64,000 bases of DNA from Enterococcus saccharolyticus subsp. saccharolyticus (GCF_029023825.1 NZ_CP118957.1:701501-765500), one strand, 5' to 3'; numbered from the stretch's first letter, positions 20,320 through 28,735 are shown. A program made the numbers and translations. The notes: a model not told the origin generated them from the sequence alone.

Positions 20320-20335
20320 TATAAAGGAGAAGGCG

Positions 20336-21271
20336 ATGGGTGCACTAAAAAAATTCCAAGCGAATAAAGAGGTGACACGCTTTATCCAAACTGTAAAAGC
20401 GCGTGTGACTGATTCAGAATTAAGTACGAGTTCGATTGTTGTCGCGTATTATTTGTTGCTTTCCTTGTTTCCTTTGCTAATTGCTGTGGGGAATTTACTC
20501 CCGTTTTTGAAGATTAACCCTAATACGGTGTTGCCTTATATTCAAGAGGTGATTCCAGAACCAGTCTATGATTTTTTAGGTCCAGCAATTCAAGACCTTT
20601 TGACACAAGGTTCAGGAAGTATGTTATCTATTTCAGCAATTGCTACGTTATGGTCGGCAAGTCAAAGTATTAATGCGTTACAAAAAGCGATGAATAAAGC
20701 CTATGGCGTAGAAGAACGCGGCAATTTTATTATTGTTCGTATCGTATCCGTGTTTGTCGTTGTGTTATTATTAATTGCTATTGTCGGAGTGACTCTAGTT
20801 GTCGGTTCAGGTAAACTTATTTTAGATCAGTTGCAACCGATTTTACTATTTTCTGATGATATTATTCGAACGTTCCAAACCGTGAAATGGCCATTAACAA
20901 TTGTTACGATGATGACGTTGATGAGTGTCATTTATTGGATTGGACCGAATGTGAAAGTTCGCTTGCGTTCTGTTCTTCCAGGAGCCGCTTTTGCCACCAT
21001 TGGCTGGATGTTATTGTCCCAAGTTTTCGGCTTGTATGCACAATACTTTGCTGCAAGAGTGAGTGGGTATCAAATCATTGGAAGTTTTGTGGTTCTGATG
21101 CTCTGGTTAAACTTTGCTGCGACCGTTATTGTATTAGGAGGCGTTCTTAATGCAGTTGTGGAAGAATTTGTAGGTGGCGAAGTTGTGGAGCGGACAGGAC
21201 CAGTTGATAAAGTAAAAAAAGGATTCAAAAAGCATTGGTTCAAAAAGAGTGATGAAAGTGAGAAAAGCTAA
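20336..21271 (+). CDS. YihY/BrkB-family inner membrane protein
   Basis: This is a roughly 311-residue membrane protein with six hydrophobic helices, of the family once annotated as ribonuclease BN. Family motifs LSTSSIVVAYYLLLSLFPLL and TLWSASQSINALQKAMNKAY are present, with a charged C-terminal tail. A GTG at 20300 would overlap map; ATG at 20336 has aaggag 8 bases upstream and is chosen. The physiological role is not established. It overlaps the next gene by one base. Confidence 0.88.
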   Translation: MGALKKFQANKEVTRFIQTVKARVTDSELSTSSIVVAYYLLLSLFPLLIAVGNLLPFLKINPNTVLPYIQEVIPEPVYDFLGPAIQDLLTQGSGSMLSISAIATLWSASQSINALQKAMNKAYGVEERGNFIIVRIVSVFVVVLLLIAIVGVTLVVGSGKLILDQLQPILLFSDDIIRTFQTVKWPLTIVTMMTLMSVIYWIGPNVKVRLRSVLPGAAFATIGWMLLSQVFGLYAQYFAARVSGYQIIGSFVVLMLWLNFAATVIVLGGVLNAVVEEFVGGEVVERTGPVDKVKKGFKKHWFKKSDESEKS

Positions 21272-22383
21272 TGGGATTTACATTTCAATTTATTGTAAGA
21301 CTATTTCTAACGATGCTACTTTCAATCATCTTAACACCATTAATCAAACTCCTGGCGTTTAAAATGGGCGCAGTTGATAAACCCGGAGAACGGCGAATTA
21401 ACAAAAAGACGATGCCGACTGCCGGTGGATTGAGTATTTTTCTTTCCTTCTCCATTGCGGTGTTATGGGAGTTTAGTGATACCTTAGATGTTCATCGGAT
21501 TTGGCCGATGCTTCTAGGGGCAACGATTGTCGTAATCACAGGCTTGTTGGATGATGTCTTTGAATTATCGCCTATGCAAAAAACGATAGGTTTAACACTA
21601 GCAGCGTTAGAAATTTATTTCCTTGCAGGTATTCGGATTAGTACTGTTTCGATTCCATTCATTGGTTACTTTGATTTAGGATGGTTAAGTTTACCAGTAA
21701 CTTTATTGTGGATTTTAGCAATTACGAACGCAGTAAACCTGATTGATGGGTTAGATGGCTTAGCTGCCGGTGTTTCAATTATTGCGCTAGTCACAATTGG
21801 ATTAGTTAGTTATTTCTTTTTACCAAGCAATGGTGTGATTTTAGCCGTATTAATCTTTACGTTAGTTGCAGCAATTATTGGTTTCTTTCCCTATAATTTC
21901 TATCCAGCAACCATCTTTTTGGGTGATACGGGCGCCTTGTTTTTAGGGTTTATGATTTCTGTCTTTTCGTTACAAGGACTCAAAAATGCGACATTTATTT
22001 CAGTAGTAACGCCAATGTTTATTTTGGGCGTACCGATTACGGATACGATTTATGCGATGATTCGTCGTCGGTTTAACAATCAACCTATTTCTTCTGCTGA
22101 TAAAATGCACTTGCATCATCGTTTGTTATCACTAGGTTTTACTCATCGTGGGGCAGTGTTAACGATTTATGCGATGGCAATGGTCTTCTCATTTATTGCA
22201 TTATTGATGAATTATGCCAGTAATTGGGCAATTATTTTACTCATCATTTCTACAACATTTGGGTTAGAATTATTTATCGAATTAATTGGTTTGGTTGGTG
22301 AAAACCGTCAACCATTGATGAAAACATTGAAATTCTTAGGTAATCGTAGTTATCGTCAAGAAGTTATGAAGAAGAAGAAGTAA
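21271..22383 (+). CDS. Undecaprenyl-phosphate N-acetylglucosamine-1-phosphate transferase (TagO/WecA type)
   Basis: This MraY-superfamily membrane enzyme transfers a sugar-1-phosphate to undecaprenyl phosphate. It starts teichoic acid or polysaccharide synthesis. Motifs: LLDDVFELSP (Asp pair, near residue 92), NAVNLIDGLDGLAAG (near 153), FLGDTGALFLG (near 214) and a histidine motif KMHLHHRLLSLG. It has about 11 helices and 370 residues. Absence of the MraY SPIHHHFE pattern and presence of HLHHRL separate it from mraY. The substrate is inferred as UDP-GlcNAc. Confidence 0.92.
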   Translation: MGFTFQFIVRLFLTMLLSIILTPLIKLLAFKMGAVDKPGERRINKKTMPTAGGLSIFLSFSIAVLWEFSDTLDVHRIWPMLLGATIVVITGLLDDVFELSPMQKTIGLTLAALEIYFLAGIRISTVSIPFIGYFDLGWLSLPVTLLWILAITNAVNLIDGLDGLAAGVSIIALVTIGLVSYFFLPSNGVILAVLIFTLVAAIIGFFPYNFYPATIFLGDTGALFLGFMISVFSLQGLKNATFISVVTPMFILGVPITDTIYAMIRRRFNNQPISSADKMHLHHRLLSLGFTHRGAVLTIYAMAMVFSFIALLMNYASNWAIILLIISTTFGLELFIELIGLVGENRQPLMKTLKFLGNRSYRQEVMKKKK

Positions 22384-22415
22384 AACATTTATCTGCGTGG
22401 ATAAATGTTTTTTCT
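22384..22415 (+). terminator. Terminator after the TagO/WecA-type gene
   Basis: The hairpin aaacatttatc/ggataaatgttt with a five-base loop is followed by a T-rich run, starting at the stop codon. Confidence 0.85.
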
Positions 22416-22432
22416 TTTTTCAGGAGAAATAG

Positions 22433-22441
22433 TGGTAAAAT
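22433..22441 (+). promoter_or_regulatory. Extended -10 before the ABC importer operon
   Basis: TGGTAAAAT lies about 38 bases before the substrate-binding protein gene. No good -35 was seen. Confidence 0.45.
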
Positions 22442-22478
22442 AAGTAGTTGAGAAGAACGTAAGAAAGGATTTAATGAC

Positions 22479-23420
22479 ATGAAAAAATTACTTGTAAGTT
22501 TTGGTTTAGTCGCATTATTGTTAGCAGGATGTGGGCAATCTGGAGATGAAAAAACAGAGGGTTCTAAAGAAACGGCGCCGGTTGTGACTGTCGGGGTGAT
22601 GCCTTCTACCGATAATATGCCTTTTATTGTGGCACATGAACAAGGATTTGATAAAAAACATGGCGTGACAATTGAGTTAGAAACGTTTAAGTCAGGAAAA
22701 GATCGTGATGCTGCCTTTCAAGCAGGAACAGTAGATGGCATTAATGCCGATTTAGTGGGAGTAGCGGCTTATTTACAAGGTGGTATGGATGTTAAAATTA
22801 CTAGTGCAACTTTTGGCCAATTTGATTTAATTGCTACTCCGGAAACTACATCCGTAGAAGAATTAAAAGGCAAAGAAGTGATTGTTTTAAAAAATCAAGG
22901 ACCTGAATATGCTGTCGACCAAATTTTGGCACAATCTGGTATGACAGGTGCAGATGTCAAAATTGTAGATGTCCCTCAAGTCCCAAGTCGTGTTGAATTA
23001 TTACAAAATAATCAAGCGGCAGCGGCCATTTTACCTGAACCATTTGTGACAATGACCACAACAAAAGGCATGACCAATTTAGGCTCAACGCGTAGTATAG
23101 GAATTAATCCGTTTGTTTTGTGTTTTACGACAGCTGTCATTGATGAAGAAGCGGAAGCGTTGAAAGGAATGTATGATGCGTATAATGAAGCCGTCGATTG
23201 GATGCAAGCACACGATCAATCGGAGTATATTCAATTATTTGTCGATGAGATTGGTTTTCCAGAAGAGTTAAAAGAGGAAATCCAAGTGCCTGACTATCCA
23301 CATGCCGAACAAGCGACGGAAACCGATATTACGAAGGCCTTTGATTGGGCAACTGAAAAAGGTATTTTGAAAGAAACAATTGAACCAAAGGACGTATTAA
23401 GTGATGTCTACTTCAAATAA
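22479..23420 (+). CDS. ABC importer substrate-binding lipoprotein (NMT1/THI5/SsuA type)
   Basis: The signal peptide ends in the lipobox LLAGC near residue 18, so the protein is lipid-anchored outside the membrane. The mature part resembles the ThiY/SsuA/NrtA fold (VGVMPSTDNMPFIVAHEQGF, then a hinge near FDLIATPETTSVEELKG, then AILPEPFV). Such proteins bind thiamine precursors, taurine/sulfonates or nitrate; the ligand cannot be told from sequence alone. Its 3' end overlaps the ATPase gene by about 20 bases, and a permease follows, so the importer is complete. Confidence 0.88.
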   Translation: MKKLLVSFGLVALLLAGCGQSGDEKTEGSKETAPVVTVGVMPSTDNMPFIVAHEQGFDKKHGVTIELETFKSGKDRDAAFQAGTVDGINADLVGVAAYLQGGMDVKITSATFGQFDLIATPETTSVEELKGKEVIVLKNQGPEYAVDQILAQSGMTGADVKIVDVPQVPSRVELLQNNQAAAAILPEPFVTMTTTKGMTNLGSTRSIGINPFVLCFTTAVIDEEAEALKGMYDAYNEAVDWMQAHDQSEYIQLFVDEIGFPEELKEEIQVPDYPHAEQATETDITKAFDWATEKGILKETIEPKDVLSDVYFK

Positions 23421-24159
23421 GCAATTTCAATTAAGAACAGTTTCTTTTCAGATTGAAAAGAAACCGATTCTTCAAGATGTTTCGCTCACGTTGGAAGGAC
23501 AGAAAATTTATGCGTTAATTGGTGCTTCAGGCGCGGGTAAAACTACGTTACTACAACTTTTGGCAGGATTGAAGCAACCAACGAATGGCACACTTCAGTT
23601 TGGGAATCAGACTCCCAAAGAGATCGTTATTTCATTGGTGCCGCAAGAATACGGATTGCTACCGTGGCAAACCGCACGGCAAGCTGTTTTAGCAGGAAGA
23701 AAAATTAGTCGCCAACAAGGAATCACGCCAACAGATCAAGCCTTCGTTTCGCAGTTGTTTGAAAAAATGCAGTTGACTGCAGTCGCCGATAAATACCCGA
23801 ATCAATTAAGTGGTGGGCAAAAACAACGGGTTGCGATTACGCGCGGATTGGCGAGCCAAAGTGAACTGTTATTGATGGACGAACCATTTTCGGCATTAGA
23901 TGCTTTTACTAGAGAAACAGCCCAACAATTATTCTTAGATAGTTGGCATGAAGCGCCACGATTGACAGTATTTGTAACCCATGACATTGAAGAAGCATTA
24001 TTGTTAGCACATGAAGTCATTGTGTTAGAATCGAATCCGGGACGTGTTAAGCAGATCATTACCTCGCCTTTTCAAGAAAAACAACAACTTGCTGATGAAC
24101 GTCAATCTGAATTACTTTTTCAAACCACACGTTTGTTGCGAAAGGAGATTGAAGGATGA
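23404..24159 (+). CDS. ABC importer ATP-binding protein (TauB/SsuB/ThiZ type)
   Basis: This is the ATPase of the importer. Walker A is GASGAGKTTLL, the Q-loop is LVPQEYGLLPW, the signature is LSGGQKQRVAI, Walker B is LLLMDEPFSALD and the H-loop is VTHDIEEALLLA. A GTG at 23401 is also possible; I use the ATG at 23404. It overlaps the binding-protein gene upstream and the permease gene (4 bases) downstream, indicating translational coupling. Confidence 0.92.
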   Translation: MSTSNKQFQLRTVSFQIEKKPILQDVSLTLEGQKIYALIGASGAGKTTLLQLLAGLKQPTNGTLQFGNQTPKEIVISLVPQEYGLLPWQTARQAVLAGRKISRQQGITPTDQAFVSQLFEKMQLTAVADKYPNQLSGGQKQRVAITRGLASQSELLLMDEPFSALDAFTRETAQQLFLDSWHEAPRLTVFVTHDIEEALLLAHEVIVLESNPGRVKQIITSPFQEKQQLADERQSELLFQTTRLLRKEIEG

Positions 24160-24905
24160 AAAAAAGCAGTCGCCAATTAATCGGTGCATTCGCAGCTGTA
24201 GCCTTAATCGTAGGTATGTGGTGGATAGGAAGTCTCGCCTTACAAAAACCATTATTGCCGACACCATGGTTGGTTTTTGCACGTATCCCGGAGTTATTTG
24301 TAGCAGGCATGTTCCAACATTTACAAGCTAGTTTTTATCGCGTGGTTGTTGGCATTGTTCTTTCGATTATGGGAGGATTTGGTTTAGGCTTAGTGATGGG
24401 GAGTTTTCCGAAGTGGAATCAATTTTTTGATCCATTGATTTATTTGACGTATCCGATTCCTAAAATGGCGTTATTACCAATTGTGATGTTGTTAGGAGGA
24501 TTAGGTGATGCTTCCAAAATCACCATGATTGTCTTAATTGTTTTGCCGCAAGTGACCATTTCTGTGCGCGATGCTGTCAGAGAGGTTCCCAACCATTATT
24601 ATGATGTTTATCGAGGTTTAAAGGCGAATCGTTGGCAACAGTTTGTTGCTATTACGTTTCCAGCAACTTTACCAGCGATGTTTAGCTCGACGCGTATTTC
24701 ATTAGGGACTGCCATTTCTATTTTATTCTTTACTGAGAATTATGGAACGGAATTTGGGATGGGCTATTTCATTATGGATGCTTGGACACGCATGGATTAT
24801 CCAGCGATGTATGGCGGCATTTTGGTTCTAAGCAGCTTTGGTTTCTTTTTATTTCTCTTGATGGATTTTCTTTCAGGGTATTTCTTTAAATGGCAACGCA
24901 AATAA
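24156..24905 (+). CDS. ABC importer permease (TauC/SsuC/ThiX type)
   Basis: This is a 249-residue permease with six predicted helices. Its BPD-type coupling loop contains EVPNHYYDVYRGLKANRWQQF, near the canonical EAA-G region. It overlaps the ATPase stop by four bases. With the two preceding genes it forms a complete binding-protein-dependent importer whose substrate is probably a small organic anion or a thiamine precursor. Confidence 0.9.
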   Translation: MKKSSRQLIGAFAAVALIVGMWWIGSLALQKPLLPTPWLVFARIPELFVAGMFQHLQASFYRVVVGIVLSIMGGFGLGLVMGSFPKWNQFFDPLIYLTYPIPKMALLPIVMLLGGLGDASKITMIVLIVLPQVTISVRDAVREVPNHYYDVYRGLKANRWQQFVAITFPATLPAMFSSTRISLGTAISILFFTENYGTEFGMGYFIMDAWTRMDYPAMYGGILVLSSFGFFLFLLMDFLSGYFFKWQRK

Positions 24906-24908
24906 GTA

Positions 24909-24946
24909 CAGGTTCCAGAAAAATTATTTCTGGAATCTTTTTTTCA
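24909..24946 (+). terminator. Terminator of the ABC importer operon
   Basis: The hairpin ggttccagaaa/ttctggaatc with a six-base loop is followed by seven T. Confidence 0.88.
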
Positions 24947-24978
24947 AGTACAAGTATTTATTTTTGACAAAAATAGAT

Positions 24979-24990
24979 TACAGTTGTAAA
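24979..24990. promoter_or_regulatory. cop box (CopY operator)
   Basis: TTACAGTTGTAA contains the TACAnnTGTA core bound by CopY repressors. It lies 24 bases before copY, in the expected promoter position, so copY-copZ should be induced by copper. Confidence 0.88.
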
Positions 24991-25013
24991 TTATATAAGA
25001 AGGAGGGATGTTG

Positions 25014-25460
25014 ATGTCCACAATCAATGAGCCCGTAAAAATTAGTGATTCGGAGTGGGAAGTGATGCGTGTGATTTGGAACAATGACCAAATCGATGCT
25101 GCGACAATTAATGAACTTCTAAGTGAATCAAAAGGGTGGAAAATTGCCACAATTAAAACCCTGTTAGGGCGATTAGTAAAAAAAGATGTTTTACATACTG
25201 AACGAGAAGGAAAAAAATTTCTTTATTCCGCAAAGGTGAGTGAAGCCGAGACGGTACGTAGTGCAACCGAAAATTTGTTTTCACATATCTGTGCACGAAA
25301 AGCTGGTCAAACCATTGCGGATTTAATTGCTGAAGTTGAATTAACTGCCAACGATATTCAAGCGATTCAAGAAGAATTGGCCCAAAAACAACCCGTAAAA
25401 GAGATTGCTTGTAATTGTATCCCAGGTCAGTGTGAGTGCAAAAAGGAGGAGCATCAGTGA
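25014..25460 (+). CDS. copY: Copper-responsive repressor CopY
   Basis: This is a BlaI/CopY-family winged-helix repressor. The N-terminal DNA-binding domain (residues about 8-75; [24 protein letters not shown]) is followed by a dimer region. A C-terminal CxCxxxxCxC motif ([10 protein letters not shown]) holds zinc and releases DNA on copper(I) binding. An ATG at 25008 abuts the ribosome site; ATG at 25014 has aggagg 7 bases away. It overlaps copZ by GTGA. A cop box lies upstream. Confidence 0.95.
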   Translation: MSTINEPVKISDSEWEVMRVIWNNDQIDAATINELLSESKGWKIATIKTLLGRLVKKDVLHTEREGKKFLYSAKVSEAETVRSATENLFSHICARKAGQTIADLIAEVELTANDIQAIQEELAQKQPVKEIACNCIPGQCECKKEEHQ

Positions 25461-25666
25461 AACAAAAATTTACGATTAATGGTATGAGCTGTGATCATTG
25501 TGCCAACCGTGTTGAGACAACGATTAATGAATTACCTGGTATTCAAAAAGTAAAAATTCATTTGAAAAAAGGGCAAGGTGTTGTGAAATTTGACGACACA
25601 CAAGTAAGTGCAGATGAGATTGCAAAAAAAGTAACCGAAATTGGCTATGAAACAACTGTCGCTTAA
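25457..25666 (+). CDS. copZ: Copper chaperone CopZ
   Basis: This is a 69-residue HMA-domain copper(I) chaperone that delivers copper to CopY and copper ATPases. The GMSCDHC motif (MxCxxC, residues 10-15) is intact and the fold MKQKFTING through EIGYETTVA matches the enterococcal CopZ length exactly. It starts at GTG 25457, overlapping the copY stop, with aaggagga upstream. No copA or copB follows, unlike the classic enterococcal cop operons. Confidence 0.95.
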   Translation: MKQKFTINGMSCDHCANRVETTINELPGIQKVKIHLKKGQGVVKFDDTQVSADEIAKKVTEIGYETTVA

Positions 25667-25711
25667 CAATCTCAGACAGGAAACTTTTCGCTAAGACTAA
25701 TTATTTGATAG

Positions 25712-25757
25712 AAAGTAACCGATAGATAGAATGTAGATTCATCTATCGGTTACTTTT
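25712..25757 (+). terminator. copYZ terminator
   Basis: A 16-bp perfect hairpin (aaagtaaccgatagat with its complement, 13-base loop) is followed by T-rich sequence, about 45 bases after copZ. Confidence 0.88.
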
Positions 25758-25878
25758 TGTTTGAGGAAAACTATTTTCCACCTAGACACACGAACGTATG
25801 TTTGTTAAAATGAAAAAGAAATCGTTTGTGGATTTCACCATATTTTTTTGGTTGGAATGAAATCTATAGGAAAAGTTA

Positions 25879-25887
25879 TGATATAAT
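25879..25887 (+). promoter_or_regulatory. Extended -10 before the Phd-like gene
   Basis: TGATATAAT (TGn plus consensus TATAAT) is 28 bases upstream of the ATG. The preceding 90 bases contain no other feature I can name. Confidence 0.6.
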
Positions 25888-25915
25888 GTGAAAGTTAAGA
25901 CAAGGAGGGGAAAAA

Positions 25916-26455
25916 ATGGAACTGAAAAAGTTGGAAGTTCCCACAACTTCAATAACCGAAGTGAAGAAGTCTCCCATGGACGTATTTAGCCAAGCGCGCG
26001 AAGCTGGGACAGCTGTGTATGTATTCAATCGTGAAAAAGTCGCAGGTGTGATGCTAACGCAAGAGCAGTATGAAACATTGCTGCAAGAATTACATGAATT
26101 ACGAGCACGTCCTAGCCAACAGTCCACGCATGAAGTGGAACCTGAACCAGTAACGGTCAGTGGGATGGAAGATTTTTCTCATACATTGCGCAAAGCATTG
26201 ATTACGGGGGCAACAATGTCTGCGAAAAATGTGGATGAACGAATGGTTGCGTTAGGTTTTATTACGAAAAAGACGGGTTTTGGTGGCGTAGTAGATATGA
26301 TTCATGAATTAAATGAGACAGGCAAACTTGTCTACCAATTACGTAAAAAAGCAGACGATAAAACAGTTGTTGCGGAAATTATTGCTGAACACGACAATAA
26401 TTCGCATTTATTTGATAAATTAATTATTCGAAAAATCTATTTAAAAACAATTTAA
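25916..26455 (+). CDS. Phd/YefM-like antitoxin-domain protein with extra C-terminal domain, no adjacent toxin
   Basis: Residues 1-60 look like a Phd/YefM domain: VPTTSITEVKKSPMDVFSQAREAGTAVYVFN, then VAGVMLTQEQYETLLQEL. Residues 80-179 are a separate, basic region (TLRKALITGATMSAKNVDERMVALGF and on) that I do not recognise. Normal Phd/YefM antitoxins are 75-90 residues with a toxin gene beside them; this one is 179 residues and stands alone between two terminators. It may be a stand-alone regulator. The function is not assigned. Confidence 0.7.
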   Translation: MELKKLEVPTTSITEVKKSPMDVFSQAREAGTAVYVFNREKVAGVMLTQEQYETLLQELHELRARPSQQSTHEVEPEPVTVSGMEDFSHTLRKALITGATMSAKNVDERMVALGFITKKTGFGGVVDMIHELNETGKLVYQLRKKADDKTVVAEIIAEHDNNSHLFDKLIIRKIYLKTI

Positions 26456-26456
26456 T

Positions 26457-26541
26457 AAAAAACCGAAGTCACTATAATGTGAAACCTAAAAATGAGACCA
26501 AAATCTAACTTTTAGGTTCAGCACATTGCTTCGGTTTTTTG
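26457..26541 (+). terminator. Nested terminator after the Phd-like gene
   Basis: Three stacked stems share one axis: aaaccgaag/cttcggttt outside, aatgtg/cacatt in the middle and aacctaaaa/ttttaggtt inside (26483-26491 with 26510-26518). A T-run follows at 26535-26540. Confidence 0.82.
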
Positions 26542-26545
26542 TTAG

Positions 26546-26574
26546 TTGACTTTAAATGAGAGAATGAGTATAAT
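26546..26574 (+). promoter_or_regulatory. Promoter of the SMR exporter operon
   Basis: TTGACT (26546-26551), a 17-base spacer and a consensus TATAAT (26569-26574) give an expected transcript start near 26581. Confidence 0.88.
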
Positions 26575-26580
26575 TCAGGG

Positions 26581-26657
26581 AAATAAAAAATTCACATCGC
26601 CGGATGGACGCAAGAAACTAACTTTTAGGCCTCGTAAGTTAGTTTGTTGCTTTTTTT
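26581..26657 (+). ncRNA. Attenuator leader of the SMR pair, probable guanidine riboswitch (guanidine-IV-like)
   Basis: The leader starts with a small hairpin CATC-GCCG-GATG (26595-26606) followed by GACG. A strong terminator comes next (26610-26624 with 26636-26650, one mismatch, then seven T), right before the ribosome site of the first SMR gene. The terminator loop contains GGCC, which could pair with the GCCG loop. A short aptamer plus terminator ahead of a guanidinium-exporter-type SMR pair fits a guanidine-sensing switch. I could not compare it with Rfam models, so the class is an inference. Confidence 0.6.
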
Positions 26658-26677
26658 GCGTTTAAGGAGGAAAAAAG

Positions 26678-27007
26678 ATGGCATTTACAAAATTATTAAT
26701 TGCCGGATTACTAGAAATTTTATGGGCGTTTACGTTAGGAAAGAGTGCTGGGTTCACACAACTTGGGTGGGGTGTTGCAACAGTCTTTTTGTTACTAATT
26801 AGTTTGTATTTCTTAGAATCTGTCGTACAAGTATTTGGTGTAGGAGTGACGTATGCTGTTTTTACTGGAATTGGCACAGCAGGGACAGCAATTTTAGATA
26901 GTGTTGTTTTTCATGAACCGACCAATCTATTGAAATTAATTAGTTTGTTTGTTTTATTAGCAGGGATTATTGGATTGAAATTAACCAATCAGGAGGTAAG
27001 CCAATGA
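26678..27007 (+). CDS. SMR-family exporter subunit (YkkC/Gdx-like)
   Basis: This is a four-helix small multidrug resistance protein of 109 residues. The conserved glutamate is in LLEILWAFTLG (helix 1), and the GVTYAVFTGIGTAGTA motif marks the SugE/Gdx branch, which exports guanidinium. It overlaps the next gene by four bases, and both are paralogous SMR proteins, as in heterodimeric YkkCD-type pumps. Confidence 0.9.
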   Translation: MAFTKLLIAGLLEILWAFTLGKSAGFTQLGWGVATVFLLLISLYFLESVVQVFGVGVTYAVFTGIGTAGTAILDSVVFHEPTNLLKLISLFVLLAGIIGLKLTNQEVSQ

Positions 27008-27315
27008 GTTGGTTATTATTAGGAATTGCTGGATTAATGGAATTGGTATTTGTTATTTGCTTAGAAAAAGCGAATCGTGGACATAAAGTTTGGTTGCTGT
27101 TTTCAGTTATGGCCATTTTAATTTCGATTTACTTATTAGGACAAGCCACAAATTATGTTTCATTAGGGGTGGCATATGCGGTATGGACAGGGATTGGTTC
27201 TGTTTTGACGGTCGGTTATGGGATTTTATTTTTAGGCGAAAGTCGTAGCAAATTAAAATTATTTTTTGTGGCATTAATTGTTGTTGGGATTATTGGATTA
27301 AAAGTATTTAGTTAA
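27004..27315 (+). CDS. SMR-family exporter subunit (YkkD/Gdx-like)
   Basis: This is the partner of the preceding SMR protein, 103 residues and four helices. The helix-1 glutamate is in LMELVFVICLEKA and the SugE/Gdx motif is GVAYAVWTGIGSVLTVGYG. The overlap ATGA with the preceding stop implies coupled translation and equal dose, fitting a heterodimer. Both are expected in the cytoplasmic membrane. Confidence 0.9.
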   Translation: MSWLLLGIAGLMELVFVICLEKANRGHKVWLLFSVMAILISIYLLGQATNYVSLGVAYAVWTGIGSVLTVGYGILFLGESRSKLKLFFVALIVVGIIGLKVFS

Positions 27316-27560
27316 TTTTTAAAAAGCGCTGAACAAAGTCAAAACAAAAGCGTCGAATAATGACGAGTGAAATCACTCAATCTAATGAGCGAATGTGCTA
27401 GCATACATGCTCTCATTCGAACAAGTTGTGCTTAAATGAATCGGATAGAACAGCTTCCGTTGGACTATTTAATTGTTAGAAAATTTCGATAAAAATAATA
27501 AAAAAATGACAAAAATCTGTGAATTTATGGTAGGATATCAACAATGAGGAGTGAGGAATA
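27316..27560. other. 245-base intergenic stretch, nothing firm
   Basis: There is no convincing ORF. A weak hairpin can form between gcgaatg (near 27390) and cattcg (near 27415). A possible extended -10 (TGGTAGGAT near 27530) precedes the aminotransferase gene. Confidence 0.4.
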
Positions 27561-28730
27561 ATGACGGATTTAACAAAACGATTCAATAAACAAGTGGATA
27601 AAATTGCAGTATCTTTAATTCGCCAATTTGATGAGCGTGTTTCAGATATTCCAAACATTTTAAAATTAACGCTAGGTGAGCCAGATTTTAATACACCAGA
27701 ACACGTAAAACAAGCTGGGTCACAAGCGATTGAGGATAATTTTAGCCATTATACTGGGATGTCAGGTTTACCAGATATTCGTCAAGCAGCGAGTAAATTT
27801 TTAGAAGAAAAATATCAAGTTAGTTACGACTGGCAATCAGAAGTTTTGGTTACTGTTGGAGCAACTGAAGCTATTTCTGCTAGTTTATTAGGAATTTTAG
27901 AAGCTGGCGATAAAGTTTTACTACCATCACCAATTTATCCTGGATATGAGCCTATCATCACTTTAGCAGGTGCCGAGCCTGTCTACATTGATACAAGTGA
28001 CAATGGGTTTGTTTTGGCTCCTGATGCATTAGAAGCGGCATTAAATGAACATGGTGAAGCAGTCAAAGCAGTCATTTTAAATTATCCAAGCAATCCAACA
28101 GGAGTTACTTATTCTCGTGAAGAAGTTCAAGCATTAGCAGAAGTTTTGAAAAAATATCCTGTTTTTGTTATTAGTGATGAAATTTATAGTGAGCTAACAT
28201 ATGATGAGGATCACGTATCGATTGCGGAATATTTACGTGAACAAACAATTTTAATTAATGGTTTGTCAAAATCGCATGCGATGACCGGTTGGCGCATTGG
28301 TTTTATTTATGCACCAAAAGAATTAACCAAAGAAATTATTAAAGTCCATCAATATTTAGTAACTGCCGCAGCAACGGTCTCACAAAAAGCAGCGGTTCGT
28401 GCATTAGTTGAAGGAATCAATGATGCCCAAGTGATGAAAAAAGAATACCAAAAACGCCGTGATTTTGTGTATGATAAAATGTCTAGTTTTGGTTTTGATG
28501 TTGCTAAACCATCAGGTGCATTTTATATTTTTGCTAAAATTCCAGCAAATTGTCTTCAAGATTCAATGGAATTTTGTGTAGAATTAGCGCAAAAGGAAGC
28601 ATTAGCAGTTATTCCAGGTATTGCTTTTGGCGATGCAGGGGAAGGCTATATCCGTATCAGTTATGCTGCCAGTTTAGAAAGTTTAACAGAAGCAATGGCT
28701 CGCATGGAACGTTACGTAACAGCGAAATAA
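27561..28730 (+). CDS. Class I/II pyridoxal-phosphate aminotransferase (PatA/AraT-like)
   Basis: This is a fold-type I aminotransferase of 389 residues. The substrate/cofactor motifs NYPSNPTGV, VISDEIYSEL and the PLP lysine in INGLSKSHAMTGWRIGF (near residue 236) are intact, as is the arginine in GYIRISYA. The subfamily is that of aromatic/aspartate-like aminotransferases common in Lactobacillales; the exact substrate is not determinable here. It is a single-gene unit with a strong bidirectional terminator. Confidence 0.9.
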   Translation: MTDLTKRFNKQVDKIAVSLIRQFDERVSDIPNILKLTLGEPDFNTPEHVKQAGSQAIEDNFSHYTGMSGLPDIRQAASKFLEEKYQVSYDWQSEVLVTVGATEAISASLLGILEAGDKVLLPSPIYPGYEPIITLAGAEPVYIDTSDNGFVLAPDALEAALNEHGEAVKAVILNYPSNPTGVTYSREEVQALAEVLKKYPVFVISDEIYSELTYDEDHVSIAEYLREQTILINGLSKSHAMTGWRIGFIYAPKELTKEIIKVHQYLVTAAATVSQKAAVRALVEGINDAQVMKKEYQKRRDFVYDKMSSFGFDVAKPSGAFYIFAKIPANCLQDSMEFCVELAQKEALAVIPGIAFGDAGEGYIRISYAASLESLTEAMARMERYVTAK

Positions 28731-28735
28731 GAAGA

